In this document: piece after piece, positions 36,501 to 44,110 of the stretch
How positions within the stretch are numbered: position 1 is the first letter of the stretch
How the letters are laid out: each line of letters opens with the position of its first letter
Assembly: GCF_001413925.1 (NCBI RefSeq)
Contig: NZ_LBMJ01000001.1
Span: 2,892,001 to 2,956,000 of the forward strand
DNA length: 64,000 nucleotides
Direction of reading: 5' to 3'
DNA from: Nonlabens sp. YIK11
GTDB taxonomy: Bacteria; Bacteroidota; Bacteroidia; Flavobacteriales; Flavobacteriaceae
Program-made: the position numbers and the translations under genes
Notes under the pieces: generated by a model
The model's input: the letters and a program-made list of their open reading frames with translations, nothing else
The model's database searches: none
What the model was told of the DNA's origin: nothing

Positions 36501-37295
36501 TTGAAGGACATATACCTACATAACAGATTCATCCACTCACTATCTATAGTGTTTTCGGTTTGTTTTTGCATGCTTGGGAAAGCGCAGATTGGAATAGGTA
36601 CAGATGCACCAGCAACAGGTACTATTCTACATATTGAGGATGTCGATGGTGCTGAAAAATCAGGTGTTCTTTTCCCAAAAGTTCACTTGACAAGCCTAAG
36701 TGACACAGATCCTTTGCCTTCCAGCATCAAACTGGGAACTCTTGTCTATAATACCAATGTCAATTTACAAACTGGTTATTACTACTGGACGGTTACTAAA
36801 TGGCAACGTCTTAATGCCGCTATAGGTGCAATGGCAAAATTTGCAAATGAGAATCAAGACACATCTAATAACCTGAACGATCCAACTGGTGTCAAAGCAT
36901 CTATTTTTGGTGATGTAGCAGCAGAACCTATTTTTAATGATGGTCCTAATTTGTACATCAGATTGGACAATAAAAATCTTAGAATTACCGAAAATGGTAG
37001 ATACCAGATTACCGTGAATCTTTCCATGGCCTCAAGTATAAATCAAGCACAAGTCGAAGCCAGATTACAGGTAAATGATACTGGTCTAGGTCCATACTTT
37101 CGTAGTTCAGAAATGGATCCTAACTCAGGATCCACTAATGGTTCCATCTCATTTACACAAACGCTCGAATTGAGTGCTGGTGATGAGCTGAGCATCTTAT
37201 GCAAGGCAGTGGCACCAGAATTTACGGGCACTGCTTTTTTCAATCGGGCTAACGCCAGCAGTTTTTTCATTGAGAAAGTGTTGGATCTACCTTAA
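36501..37295 (+). CDS. Secreted VGIGT-family protein C, TTG start
   Basis: 264 residues from TTG: signal to GKAQ, then IGIGTDAPATGTILHIEDVD, GVLFPKVHLTSLSDTDPLP, GTLVYNTNVNLQTGYYYWTVTKW, and the beta-sandwich domain (ENGRYQITVNLSM ... ISFTQTLELSAGDELSILCK ... ASSFFIEKVL). Closest to protein B. It ends 13 bases from the convergent paaJ stop. Confidence 0.75.
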   Translation: MKDIYLHNRFIHSLSIVFSVCFCMLGKAQIGIGTDAPATGTILHIEDVDGAEKSGVLFPKVHLTSLSDTDPLPSSIKLGTLVYNTNVNLQTGYYYWTVTKWQRLNAAIGAMAKFANENQDTSNNLNDPTGVKASIFGDVAAEPIFNDGPNLYIRLDNKNLRITENGRYQITVNLSMASSINQAQVEARLQVNDTGLGPYFRSSEMDPNSGSTNGSISFTQTLELSAGDELSILCKAVAPEFTGTAFFNRANASSFFIEKVLDLP

Positions 37296-37308
37296 AAAAG
37301 AGAGCCTT

Positions 37309-38520
37309 CTAACTCACATTTTCAATCACCATCGCATATCCTTGACCTACACCTATGCACATGGTGATAAGGGCATATCGCTTTCGCGAAAGCGATAACT
37401 CCAACGCTGCCGTGTAAGCAAGACGCGTTCCCGTCATTCCCAATGGATGCCCTATAGCTATGGAACCACCGTTGGGATTGATTCTAGGATCGTTATCTTG
37501 AAGTCCCCATTCTCTTATACAAGCCAAAGCTTGTGACGCAAACGCCTCATTGAGCTCGATCACATCCATATCTGCCATGGTGAGTCCTGCCTTTTCCAAT
37601 GCGCGATTACTGGCCTCAACAGGACCTATTCCCATGATTCTGGGCTCCACGCCTACTACGGCGCTGCTTAGAATTCTCGCCATAGACTGGAGTCCATATT
37701 TTTTGACAGCGTCTTCACTGGCAACGATCGTTGCTGCGGCGCCATCGTTCAAACCGCTGGAATTTCCTGCGGTGACTGATCCGCCATCTTTTTTAAAAGC
37801 TGGACGTAATTTTGATAAAATTTCTTTGGTGGTTCCTGCACGAATGAACTCATCATCTTTGAAGATGATCGGGTCTTTTTTGCGTTGCGGTATTTCGACC
37901 GGTACAATTTCTTTGGCCAATCTACCAGACTCTTGTGCCGCGGCTGCTTTTTGTTGCGACCATGCTGCAAAAGCATCTTGATCTTCACGCGAAATATTGA
38001 ATTTCTCCACCAGGTTTTCAGCAGTGTTTCCCATGCCGTCCACGCCGTACATATCGGCCATTTTCTGATTGACAAACCTCCAGCCAAAACTCGAATCATA
38101 CATCTTGGCATCTGTTCCAAAACCGGTGCTGGGCTTTGCGATCACGAGTGGCCCACGAGTCATATTTTCCACACCACCAGATATGAATACATCGCCATCG
38201 CCAGTTTGTATCGCACGGTGTGCATGCACTATAGAACTCAATCCAGAACTACATAAACGATTCACCGTTTCACCAGGCACGGAAAATGGCAATCCTGCGA
38301 GCAATCCTGCCATGCGCGCCACGTTGCGGTTGTCCTCTCCAGCTTGATTGGCACAACCCATAATCACATCGGCATAGGCGTCTTGTGGAATTTCTGGATG
38401 TTTTTCAACGATGGTTTTGATCACGTGTGCCGCCAGATCGTCTGCACGTACGGCGCTTAAGGTTCCTTTATAATTTCCGACAGGCGTTCTTATGCCGTCT
38501 ATGATGTAGGTGTTTTTCAT
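37309..38520 (-). CDS. paaJ: PaaJ, 3-oxoadipyl-CoA thiolase
   Basis: 403 residues. Thiolase motifs: ETVNRLCSSGLSS (acyl-accepting Cys about residue 90), GGVENMTRGPLV, NEAFASQALAC, NPNGGSIAIGHPLGMTGTR (His) and ITMCIGVGQG (second Cys). Releases acetyl-CoA and succinyl-CoA at the end of the phenylacetate pathway. Last gene of the paaE operon. Its leader is a heptamer array from the neighbouring four-helix-bundle module. The palindrome is read LSRKR just before the RYALITMC block. Confidence 0.94.
   Translation of the reverse strand: MKNTYIIDGIRTPVGNYKGTLSAVRADDLAAHVIKTIVEKHPEIPQDAYADVIMGCANQAGEDNRNVARMAGLLAGLPFSVPGETVNRLCSSGLSSIVHAHRAIQTGDGDVFISGGVENMTRGPLVIAKPSTGFGTDAKMYDSSFGWRFVNQKMADMYGVDGMGNTAENLVEKFNISREDQDAFAAWSQQKAAAAQESGRLAKEIVPVEIPQRKKDPIIFKDDEFIRAGTTKEILSKLRPAFKKDGGSVTAGNSSGLNDGAAATIVASEDAVKKYGLQSMARILSSAVVGVEPRIMGIGPVEASNRALEKAGLTMADMDVIELNEAFASQALACIREWGLQDNDPRINPNGGSIAIGHPLGMTGTRLAYTAALELSLSRKRYALITMCIGVGQGYAMVIENVS
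37379..37394. repeat. Iterated palindrome copy 15
   Basis: Perfect copy in paaJ, LSRKR frame. Confidence 0.95.
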
Positions 38521-38580
38521 GGTGTGTGGTATGTGGTATGTGGTATGTGGTATGTGGTATGTGGTATGTGGTATGTGGTA
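38521..38580. repeat. 7-bp tandem repeat GTATGTG, about 8 units
   Basis: Seven exact units plus one variant (GTGTGTG), filling the space between the paaJ start codon and the stop of the four-helix-bundle gene. One inverted unit, CCACATACC, lies on the other side of that gene at 38989. Confidence 0.93.
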
Positions 38581-38585
38581 AATTA

Positions 38586-38963
38586 TTATTTATTGATTCT
38601 TTGACGGATTTTATCCCTCAAACTTGTCAGCATTTTTTGAATATCGGTGATGTCCGATCTAACATTTTCACTTTCACTGAAGCTGATATAACCTCTACGC
38701 AAAGCCTTTTCGTTCGCCGAAATACACTCGTTAGAACTGTACAAAGCATAATTAATATGTTTTACAAATTGAGCATCACTACCTGGATAACCTTCGGCCA
38801 GATTCAGAGCGATGGAATCAGAAGCTCGTCGATATTGAGAGCTTAACGCGTAAAGTTCACGTGAAGGGAACTTACTTGTCAAATTATCCACAAGCTCACC
38901 CAAATCCATCGCCTTTTGATAGACTCTCAGTTCTTCGAATGCAAAACGGTAATTACTTTCCAT
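38586..38963 (-). CDS. Four-helix-bundle (S23/Avd-like) protein, module 1
   Basis: 125 residues of the S23-type four-helix-bundle family: FEELRVYQKAMDLGELVDNLTSKFP, SRELYALSSQYRRASDSIALNLAEGYP, FVKHINYALYSSNECIS. Relatives occur in 23S rRNA intervening sequences and as Avd accessory proteins of diversity-generating retroelements. It stands between paaI and paaJ on the operon strand, with an inward-reading repeat on each side. A catabolic role is unlikely; an inserted module is my reading. Confidence 0.85.
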   Translation of the reverse strand: MESNYRFAFEELRVYQKAMDLGELVDNLTSKFPSRELYALSSQYRRASDSIALNLAEGYPGSDAQFVKHINYALYSSNECISANEKALRRGYISFSESENVRSDITDIQKMLTSLRDKIRQRINK

Positions 38964-38988
38964 AATGTAAATCTACAAAAACCGCATC

Positions 38989-38997
38989 CCACATACC
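38989..38997. repeat. Inverted heptamer unit, outer side of four-helix module 1
   Basis: CCACATACC, the complement of the GGTATGTGG unit at 38521-38580. Confidence 0.65.
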
Positions 38998-39016
38998 TAA
39001 GACCTCAGGCCTACTA

Positions 39017-39032
39017 CGCTTTCGCGAAAGCG
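39017..39032. repeat. Iterated palindrome copy 16
   Basis: Perfect copy just after the paaI stop. Confidence 0.95.
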
Positions 39033-39035
39033 AAC

Positions 39036-39443
39036 TTATTCCCAATCTTTACTGGTTCTGTAAACTACGCCTTTAAAAAGTGCTACGAGCTCATCGCCTT
39101 TCTTGACCTCAACCATGTGGAAGCCTACTTTTGTTTTGGTCTTGTCTAGTGTGCACTCTGCAGTGATGTAATCGCCTGCTTCCAGCGCCTCTATATGGTT
39201 GATGCTAGTCTCGATGGAAACCGCTTTTTTGCCGTGTGTGTTTGAAGTAAAACCAAAAGCCGTATCTGCCAGCGAATAAGTGATGCCGCCATGCGCCTTG
39301 CCCATGCTGTTGAGCATTTCTGGTCTGATCGTCATTCCTAACTTCACTCGGCCTACCTCGACGCTCACGATCTCAATTCCCAACCAGGTAGAAAATGGGT
39401 CAAGAGAAAGCATTTTGGCAGGAATTTTTGTTCCGTCAATCAT
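39036..39443 (-). CDS. paaI: PaaI, hotdog-fold acyl-CoA thioesterase
   Basis: 135 residues, single hotdog domain with NSMGKAHGGITYSLADTAFGFTSN (catalytic Asp) and AECTLDKTKTKVGFHMVEV. Hydrolyses hydroxyphenylacetyl-CoA and related blocked intermediates. Its start overlaps the paaH stop by 4 bases (ATGA), so the two are coupled. Confidence 0.92.
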   Translation of the reverse strand: MIDGTKIPAKMLSLDPFSTWLGIEIVSVEVGRVKLGMTIRPEMLNSMGKAHGGITYSLADTAFGFTSNTHGKKAVSIETSINHIEALEAGDYITAECTLDKTKTKVGFHMVEVKKGDELVALFKGVVYRTSKDWE

Positions 39444-40657
39444 GATTGAAAGAATTTTTCATTCTTGCTGGCTTTGCTGCGCAACAATGGTGAACAGCGA
39501 TAGCGATCTTCCCTGTAGAAGTCATACAAAGCATCTAACTGATTCACACACCAGTCCAATCCTTTTTCATCGGCCCAAGCGAGCAATCCCTTGGGATAAT
39601 TGACTCCTTTAGTCATGGCGTTGTCTAGATCTTCAGCGGTTGCGATTTGCAGGTACAACGCATCAGCAGCTTCATTGATGAGCATGACCAGCAAACGGTC
39701 TTGGATAGCTTTAACGTCAGCGCCAGTCAGCATTTCTGGATCGTGTTCTGGCTCGATTTTGTTTCCGTTTTCGAACTTGTAAAAACCTCTACCAGATTTT
39801 TTTCCCAGCCATCCAGCTTCTACCAAACGTTTTTGAGTCAATGAAGGCTTATAACGCGGATCAAAATAGAACGCCCCAAAAACCGATTCGGTCACCACAT
39901 AGTTCACATCGTGACCTATAAAATCCATTAGTTCAAAAGGCCCCATGCGGAAACCCATTTGTCTCACCACCTTATCCAAGGTTGGGATATCTGCCATGCC
40001 TTCTTCATACATTCTCAACGCCTCACTATAGAACGGTCTGGCCACACGATTTACGATAAATCCGGGCGTGTCCTTTGCTACTGCCGTAGTCTTTCCCCAA
40101 CCTTTGATCGTATTTACAGAAGTTTCTGTGATTTGGTCTTCCGTTTGTACCGCTGGGATAATTTCTACCAATTTCATCAACGGCGCTGGATTAAAGAAGT
40201 GAATCCCGATGCAGCGTTCTGGTTTTTCAAGTGAAGCTGCAATGCTGGTAATGCTCAAGCTTGAAGTGTTGGAAGCGATGATGCAATCCTTTGAAACTAT
40301 GTTTTCCAATTGTGAAAAAACCTTCTTTTTGACCTCTAGATTTTCAACAATCGCCTCAATCGTCAGATCGCTATCTGCCAACTCTTCCAGCTTGTTGATA
40401 TAATGAATATTCTGCTGAATACGACTTTTCTCAGCCTCATCTATTCTGGATTTCTGCACCAGTCGGTTAAGGATGTTTTCCAAGGCAGATGCTGCATTCT
40501 CTAACTGGTCTGCGTTCAGGTCAAAAAGCTTGACCGTGCAACCAGCCGTCGCCGCCACTTGAGCAATACCGCTGCCCATAGTTCCTGCGCCTATGATGCC
40601 TACTTTGGAAATTTTTGATTCTTGATTTTTGATTCTTGATTTTTGATTTTCTGACAT
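39440..40657 (-). CDS. paaH: PaaH, 3-hydroxyadipyl-CoA dehydrogenase
   Basis: 405 residues. The NAD-binding motif KVGIGAG-type GIIGAGTMGSGIAQVAA starts at about residue 19 instead of 3-5, because residues 2-17 are coded by a 7-bp tandem repeat (NQKSRIKNQESKISK). Further: CIGIHFFNPAPLMKLVEII with catalytic His, DTPGFIVNRVARPFYSEAL, and an HCDH C-terminal domain with MGPFELMDFIGHDVNY. Its ATG overlaps the stop of the upstream four-helix-bundle gene (TGATG). Confidence 0.93.
   Translation of the reverse strand: MSENQKSRIKNQESKISKVGIIGAGTMGSGIAQVAATAGCTVKLFDLNADQLENAASALENILNRLVQKSRIDEAEKSRIQQNIHYINKLEELADSDLTIEAIVENLEVKKKVFSQLENIVSKDCIIASNTSSLSITSIAASLEKPERCIGIHFFNPAPLMKLVEIIPAVQTEDQITETSVNTIKGWGKTTAVAKDTPGFIVNRVARPFYSEALRMYEEGMADIPTLDKVVRQMGFRMGPFELMDFIGHDVNYVVTESVFGAFYFDPRYKPSLTQKRLVEAGWLGKKSGRGFYKFENGNKIEPEHDPEMLTGADVKAIQDRLLVMLINEAADALYLQIATAEDLDNAMTKGVNYPKGLLAWADEKGLDWCVNQLDALYDFYREDRYRCSPLLRSKASKNEKFFQS
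40615..40649. repeat. 7-bp tandem repeat TTGATTY x5 in the paaH start
   Basis: Five units, alternating TTGATTC and TTGATTT. They encode a non-conserved N-terminal tail of PaaH and form the 3' flank of four-helix module 2. Confidence 0.9.
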
Positions 40658-41010
40658 CAGTTTGTTTTTGTGTTTTTTATACTCACGACAAAAATTGATA
40701 TGAGCTGATTGTTTTCATCCAGTAGGTTGTCAATAAGATCTTGATTTGTTATGGTCTTTGACTGTTTCTGGATTTTTAGATTTACATAACTCTCTCTTAG
40801 TTCTTTTAAACAAATTTTCATTTTATGTAAATAATCTCTAGTCGATTCACCAGCACGCGCCTCACCGTAGTTCAAAGCAACCGATGTTGCAGATCGAATC
40901 AATTGTTTTGACAAATGTTCCGCAGCAAAACTCTTATCAAGATGTTGACCAGCAACGATAATGTTGGCCGCAAATTCAATCAATCTATCCTCTAAAATCT
41001 GTGCATTCAT
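40657..41010 (-). CDS. Four-helix-bundle (S23/Avd-like) protein, module 2
   Basis: 117 residues: LEDRLIEFAANIIVAGQHLDKSFAAEHLSKQLIRSATSVALNYGEARAG, then ESTRDYLHKMKICLKELRESYVNLKI. Same superfamily as module 1 but of the RSATSVALNYGEA subtype shared with module 3. Lies between paaG and paaH; its TGA overlaps the paaH ATG. Flanked by TTGATTT-type repeats reading inward on both sides. Confidence 0.85.
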   Translation of the reverse strand: MNAQILEDRLIEFAANIIVAGQHLDKSFAAEHLSKQLIRSATSVALNYGEARAGESTRDYLHKMKICLKELRESYVNLKIQKQSKTITNQDLIDNLLDENNQLISIFVVSIKNTKTN

Positions 41011-41013
41011 ATC

Positions 41014-41026
41014 AAATCAAAAATCA
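41014..41026. repeat. Inverted repeat, outer side of four-helix module 2
   Basis: AAATCAAAAATCA is the exact complement of 13 bases in the 40637-40649 array. Confidence 0.8.
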
Positions 41027-41054
41027 TATGTCAAAAATCTGCGATCTGATATCA

Positions 41055-41834
41055 TTAGTTTCCCTGAAAATTAGGCTTTCTCTTTTCCATAAAAGCCGCG
41101 ACGCCTTCTTCATAGTCTGCGGTGTTGGCGCTTTCGATTTGTAGTTTGGATTCCAGAGCGAGTTGTTGTTCCAGGTTGTTGGTCATGGATTCGTTCAGTG
41201 CTTTTTTGGTATTGGCGAGAGCTTTTGTGGGTAGTTGCGCGAGTTTTTGTGTGGTTGCTTTCGCGAAAGCGAGAAATTCTTCATCCTTGACCACTTTGTA
41301 GATCATTCCCAATTGATCTGCCTCGCTTGCAGTGATCTTATCTGCCAGCATCATGGCGGCACTTGCTTTACCAAAACCAATAAGTCTAGGCAAAAAGAAG
41401 GTTCCAGCACTATCTGGAATCAAACCAATTTTGGAAAATGCCTGAATGAAAGCGGCACTTTCTGTGGCAATAACGATGTCACAACACAAAGCCAAATTTG
41501 CTCCAGCACCAGCAGCTACCCCATTTACCGCAGCAACCACTGGTTTTTCCAAATTGCGGATTTTAACCACTATCGGATTGTAATGATCGTCGAGAATAGC
41601 TTCAAAACCTGGATTCAATTCTGGATCTGTAATTTCCTGAATGTCTTGACCGGCACAAAATGCCTTGCCATTACCCGTAATCATGACGGCTCTCACGTCA
41701 TCTTGAGCACAGCGATCCAGCGCATGCTGTAGGGAGAATGCCATCTCTTTATTGAAGGAGTTGAATACCTGTGGGCGATTGAATGTTATTTCGGCAATGC
41801 CGTGGTTGATTTCTAGTTGTATGGAGTCTGACAT
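41055..41834 (-). CDS. paaG: PaaG, epoxyphenylacetyl-CoA isomerase
   Basis: 259 residues, crotonase fold: GKAFCAGQDIQEI, NGVAAGAGANLALCCDIVIA, and the PaaG-typical SKIGLIPDSAGTFFLPRLIG with the catalytic Asp. Converts the ring 1,2-epoxide to oxepin-CoA for PaaZ. The palindrome (first base changed) is read AFAKA at about residues 190-194 in the helical C-terminus. Confidence 0.93.
   Translation of the reverse strand: MSDSIQLEINHGIAEITFNRPQVFNSFNKEMAFSLQHALDRCAQDDVRAVMITGNGKAFCAGQDIQEITDPELNPGFEAILDDHYNPIVVKIRNLEKPVVAAVNGVAAGAGANLALCCDIVIATESAAFIQAFSKIGLIPDSAGTFFLPRLIGFGKASAAMMLADKITASEADQLGMIYKVVKDEEFLAFAKATTQKLAQLPTKALANTKKALNESMTNNLEQQLALESKLQIESANTADYEEGVAAFMEKRKPNFQGN
41256..41271. repeat. 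Iterated palindrome copy 17 (outer base changed)
   Basis: TGCTTTCGCGAAAGCG in paaG, AFAKA frame. Confidence 0.9.
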
Positions 41835-41904
41835 TTTTTGTGGTTGTCAAGCCGCTGGTGGTACAGCTTTAGTTAATAGTTTATTGGAAATATTTTGAAA
41901 GTTT

Positions 41905-41920
41905 CGCTTTCGCGAAAGCG
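41905..41920. repeat. Iterated palindrome copy 18
   Basis: Perfect copy in the 106-base gap between paaD and paaG; extends to TTTCGC...GCGAAA. Confidence 0.95.
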
Positions 41921-41940
41921 AAAACATGTCAAATCAATCA

Positions 41941-42438
41941 TTATTTCAAACATTTGAAATAATCAAAAGGCTCGTGGCAATCCTCGCACTGGAACATGGC
42001 CTTACACGCCGTGGAACCGAACTGGCTCACGAGTTTTGTGTTTTGCGAACCGCAATTGGTACACTTGACCAATTTCTTTTCATTCAGCAGCACGTCTTTG
42101 TCTGCGGTTTCCTCTAAAGGAGCAGCAATACCATATTCCTCAAGCGCTTTGCGGCCGCGATCTGTGATCCAGTCGGTCGTCCATGGCGGACTCATCACTA
42201 GCTGAACGTGAGTCGTGTAACCTTCCTTTTCAAAGGCTCGTTCCAGTTCATCTCCTATCACATCCATCGCTGGGCAACCGCTGTAGGTAGGCGTCAACTT
42301 GATCGTGATCTCTTTACCATTCACCTTCACATCGCGAATTACTCCAAGATCCACCACATTGAGCACCGGTATCTCTGGATCTTTTACGGATTCAAGAATG
42401 GCGAGGATGTCATTGGATATGTTCAGATCTTGGGTCAT
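41941..42438 (-). CDS. paaD: PaaD, maturation factor of the phenylacetyl-CoA epoxidase
   Basis: 165 residues. MIP18/SufT-type domain (DPEIPVLNVVDLGVIRDV, LTPTYSGCPAMDVI, MSPPWTTDWITDRGRKAL) and a C-terminal zinc-ribbon-like part (VKCTNCGSQNTKLVSQFGSTACKAMFQCEDCHEPFDYFKC). Called paaJ in some older schemes. Helps assemble the Fe-S centre of PaaE or the epoxidase complex. Confidence 0.93.
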   Translation of the reverse strand: MTQDLNISNDILAILESVKDPEIPVLNVVDLGVIRDVKVNGKEITIKLTPTYSGCPAMDVIGDELERAFEKEGYTTHVQLVMSPPWTTDWITDRGRKALEEYGIAAPLEETADKDVLLNEKKLVKCTNCGSQNTKLVSQFGSTACKAMFQCEDCHEPFDYFKCLK

Positions 42439-42480
42439 TTAAATGTTTGAGATTAAAACTAGAGGCTTTATTGTCTATAT

Positions 42481-42504
42481 AGGCTTCGACATGCTCAGCC
42501 TGAC
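42481..42504. repeat. REP-like repeat between paaC and paaD
   Basis: AGGCTTCGACATGCTCAGCC, then TGAC; hairpin with AGGCT/AGCCT ends. Same family as 45146-45168. Confidence 0.75.
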
Positions 42505-42515
42505 TTTGGATTTAA

Positions 42516-43316
42516 TTACCAACGAGAATTTGGATACGTTCTCTGCATATACTGCATTTCAGAAAGTATATATCCCATGTGCTCACTATGAATTCCCTGC
42601 TTACCTCCTTTTTGGAAATATTCAACTTCTGGAATTTCTAGAGTGGCGATGGTGAGGTGCTCTTCAATTTTCTCGTAATAGTATTCTTTAAGTTGCATCA
42701 TATCTGGCGCGACACCAGCTTCTATCATAGCACGATCTGCATCTGTTTTATGAAATAATTCGTCTGTGAAAATCCATAGGTTATTGACTGCTTCTTGAGT
42801 TTTGGCCTTGCTTTCTTCCGTACCATCTCCCAAACGTTTTAACCAATCTCCTGAAAAACGTTCGTGATAGTTGGCCTCTTTGATTCCTTTAAATGCTAAT
42901 GCTCGTAAGGTTACGTCCGCACTTTGCTGCAAAGCGTTCAGGAATAATCTATTGTAAACATCAAAGAAGTATTGACGTACAATAACGTAAGCGAAATCTG
43001 TGTTAGGCTGCTCGACTAGTAATGTGTTCTTGTATTCGCGCTCTGTTCTTAAAAAAGCAATGTCATCTTCGGTCGATTTATCACCTTTCAATTGTGCGAT
43101 GTACTGATAATAGCTACGCACTTGACCTAATAAATCCAATGAGATATTCGTAATCGCGATGTCTGGCTCCAAATTAGGTCCATGACCGCACAATTCTCCC
43201 AAACGTTGACCTAGAATCAAGAAATTATCAGCTACGCCCAGTAGATAATCTATGAGGTGCTTTTTGTTTTCTTTTGATTCTAGGAATTGTGGGTTGAGTT
43301 CTTTTAGTGGTTTCAT
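42516..43316 (-). CDS. paaC: PaaC, structural subunit of the phenylacetyl-CoA epoxidase
   Basis: 266 residues, ferritin-like helical subunit: HLIDYLLGVADNFLILGQRLGELCGHGP, NISLDLLGQVRSYYQYIAQL, FAYVIVRQYFFDVYNRLFL, KEANYHERFSGDWLKRLGDGTEES. PaaC pairs with PaaA in the heterohexamer core but does not hold the working diiron site. Follows four-helix module 3. Confidence 0.95.
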   Translation of the reverse strand: MKPLKELNPQFLESKENKKHLIDYLLGVADNFLILGQRLGELCGHGPNLEPDIAITNISLDLLGQVRSYYQYIAQLKGDKSTEDDIAFLRTEREYKNTLLVEQPNTDFAYVIVRQYFFDVYNRLFLNALQQSADVTLRALAFKGIKEANYHERFSGDWLKRLGDGTEESKAKTQEAVNNLWIFTDELFHKTDADRAMIEAGVAPDMMQLKEYYYEKIEEHLTIATLEIPEVEYFQKGGKQGIHSEHMGYILSEMQYMQRTYPNSRW

Positions 43317-43318
43317 TA

Positions 43319-43351
43319 AAAAATAAAATGAAAAATAAAATGAAAAATAAG
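43319..43351. repeat. 12-bp tandem repeat AAAAATAAAATG, 2.7 units
   Basis: Two exact units and a partial third in the paaC leader; 3' flank of four-helix module 3. Confidence 0.85.
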
Positions 43352-43369
43352 CGTGGCTATTTTTCCATC

Positions 43370-43717
43370 TTATTTAAGGTTTTTGATAATTGTAGATAAG
43401 ATTTTGCAAAGCTGCAATGCTTCATCAATTAAGTCGGCTTGATTAGTTTTTAACAAACTAGCTCTCGATTGAATTCGCAAATTATTATGACATTCCTTCA
43501 TTTCCTTAAAAGAGATTCTCAATTTATTGGCTCTATCTTTAGAAGATGAAGCTCCAGCAAACTCTCCATAATTCAAAGCAGCACTTCCCGACGATCTAAT
43601 CAATTGCTCTGCATAGTATTTGCACGCATAATTTTTAAGAGGAAAATTAAACTCAATGGTAACCTGTGCGGCAAATTCAATCAATCGTTCCTCAACGTCA
43701 TAAGGTTTATCGGTCAT
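43370..43717 (-). CDS. Four-helix-bundle (S23/Avd-like) protein, module 3
   Basis: 115 residues: VEERLIEFAAQVTIEFNFPLKNYACKYYAEQLIRSSGSAALNYGEFAG, then SSSKDRANKLRISFKEMKECHNNLRI. Similar to module 2 (ERLIEFAA, QLIRS-SALNYGE, KEM/LKE), yet far from identical, so this is not a recent duplication in place. Lies between paaB and paaC, with inward-reading A/T-rich repeats on both sides. Confidence 0.85.
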   Translation of the reverse strand: MTDKPYDVEERLIEFAAQVTIEFNFPLKNYACKYYAEQLIRSSGSAALNYGEFAGASSSKDRANKLRISFKEMKECHNNLRIQSRASLLKTNQADLIDEALQLCKILSTIIKNLK

Positions 43718-43725
43718 TTTGAATT

Positions 43726-43751
43726 CATTTTGTTTTTCCTTTTAATTTTAC
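43726..43751. repeat. Imperfect inverted repeat, outer side of four-helix module 3
   Basis: CATTTTGTTTTTCCTTTTAA and on; about 20 of 24 positions match the complement of the 43319-43351 array. The low complexity makes this the weakest of the three pairs. Confidence 0.5.
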
Positions 43752-43759
43752 TTTTGAAA

Positions 43760-44074
43760 TTACATATGCTTTAATTCATCAGGCAACTCATAAAACGTAG
43801 GGTGTCTGTACACCTTATCGTTTGCCGGCTCAAATAATGAACCACTATCATCAGGACTACTTGCGGTGATGTTGGTAGATTCAACCACCCAAATGCTGAC
43901 GCCTTCATTACGTCTTGTGTAAACATCGCGTGCATTGTTTAAGGCCATTTCTGCATCCTCGGCATGAAGGCTACCGCAATGACGGTGCTCTAGACCGTTT
44001 TTGGATCTTATAAATACTTCCCAAAGCGGGATTTCTCTTTTACTTGAATTACTCATATAAATAGGTGTTGTCAA
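43760..44074 (-). CDS. paaB: PaaB, subunit of the phenylacetyl-CoA epoxidase
   Basis: 104 residues: WEVFIRSKNGLEHRHCGSLHAEDAEMALNNARDVYTRRNEGVSIWVVES, the full PaaB domain. A small bridging subunit required for the PaaABCE complex. 36 bases after paaA. Confidence 0.95.
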   Translation of the reverse strand: MTTPIYMSNSSKREIPLWEVFIRSKNGLEHRHCGSLHAEDAEMALNNARDVYTRRNEGVSIWVVESTNITASSPDDSGSLFEPANDKVYRHPTFYELPDELKHM

Positions 44075-44081
44075 ATAGCGA

Positions 44082-44099
44082 AGCCGCCTTACGACGGCT
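44082..44099. repeat. REP-like hairpin between paaA and paaB
   Basis: AGCCG, eight-base loop, CGGCT; same family as 28319-28338. Confidence 0.6.
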
Positions 44100-44110
44100 C
44101 ACTTTATTAA

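Noticed and set aside
38521..38580. CRISPR-like array
   Set aside because: The unit is 7 bp with no spacers; it is a simple tandem repeat.
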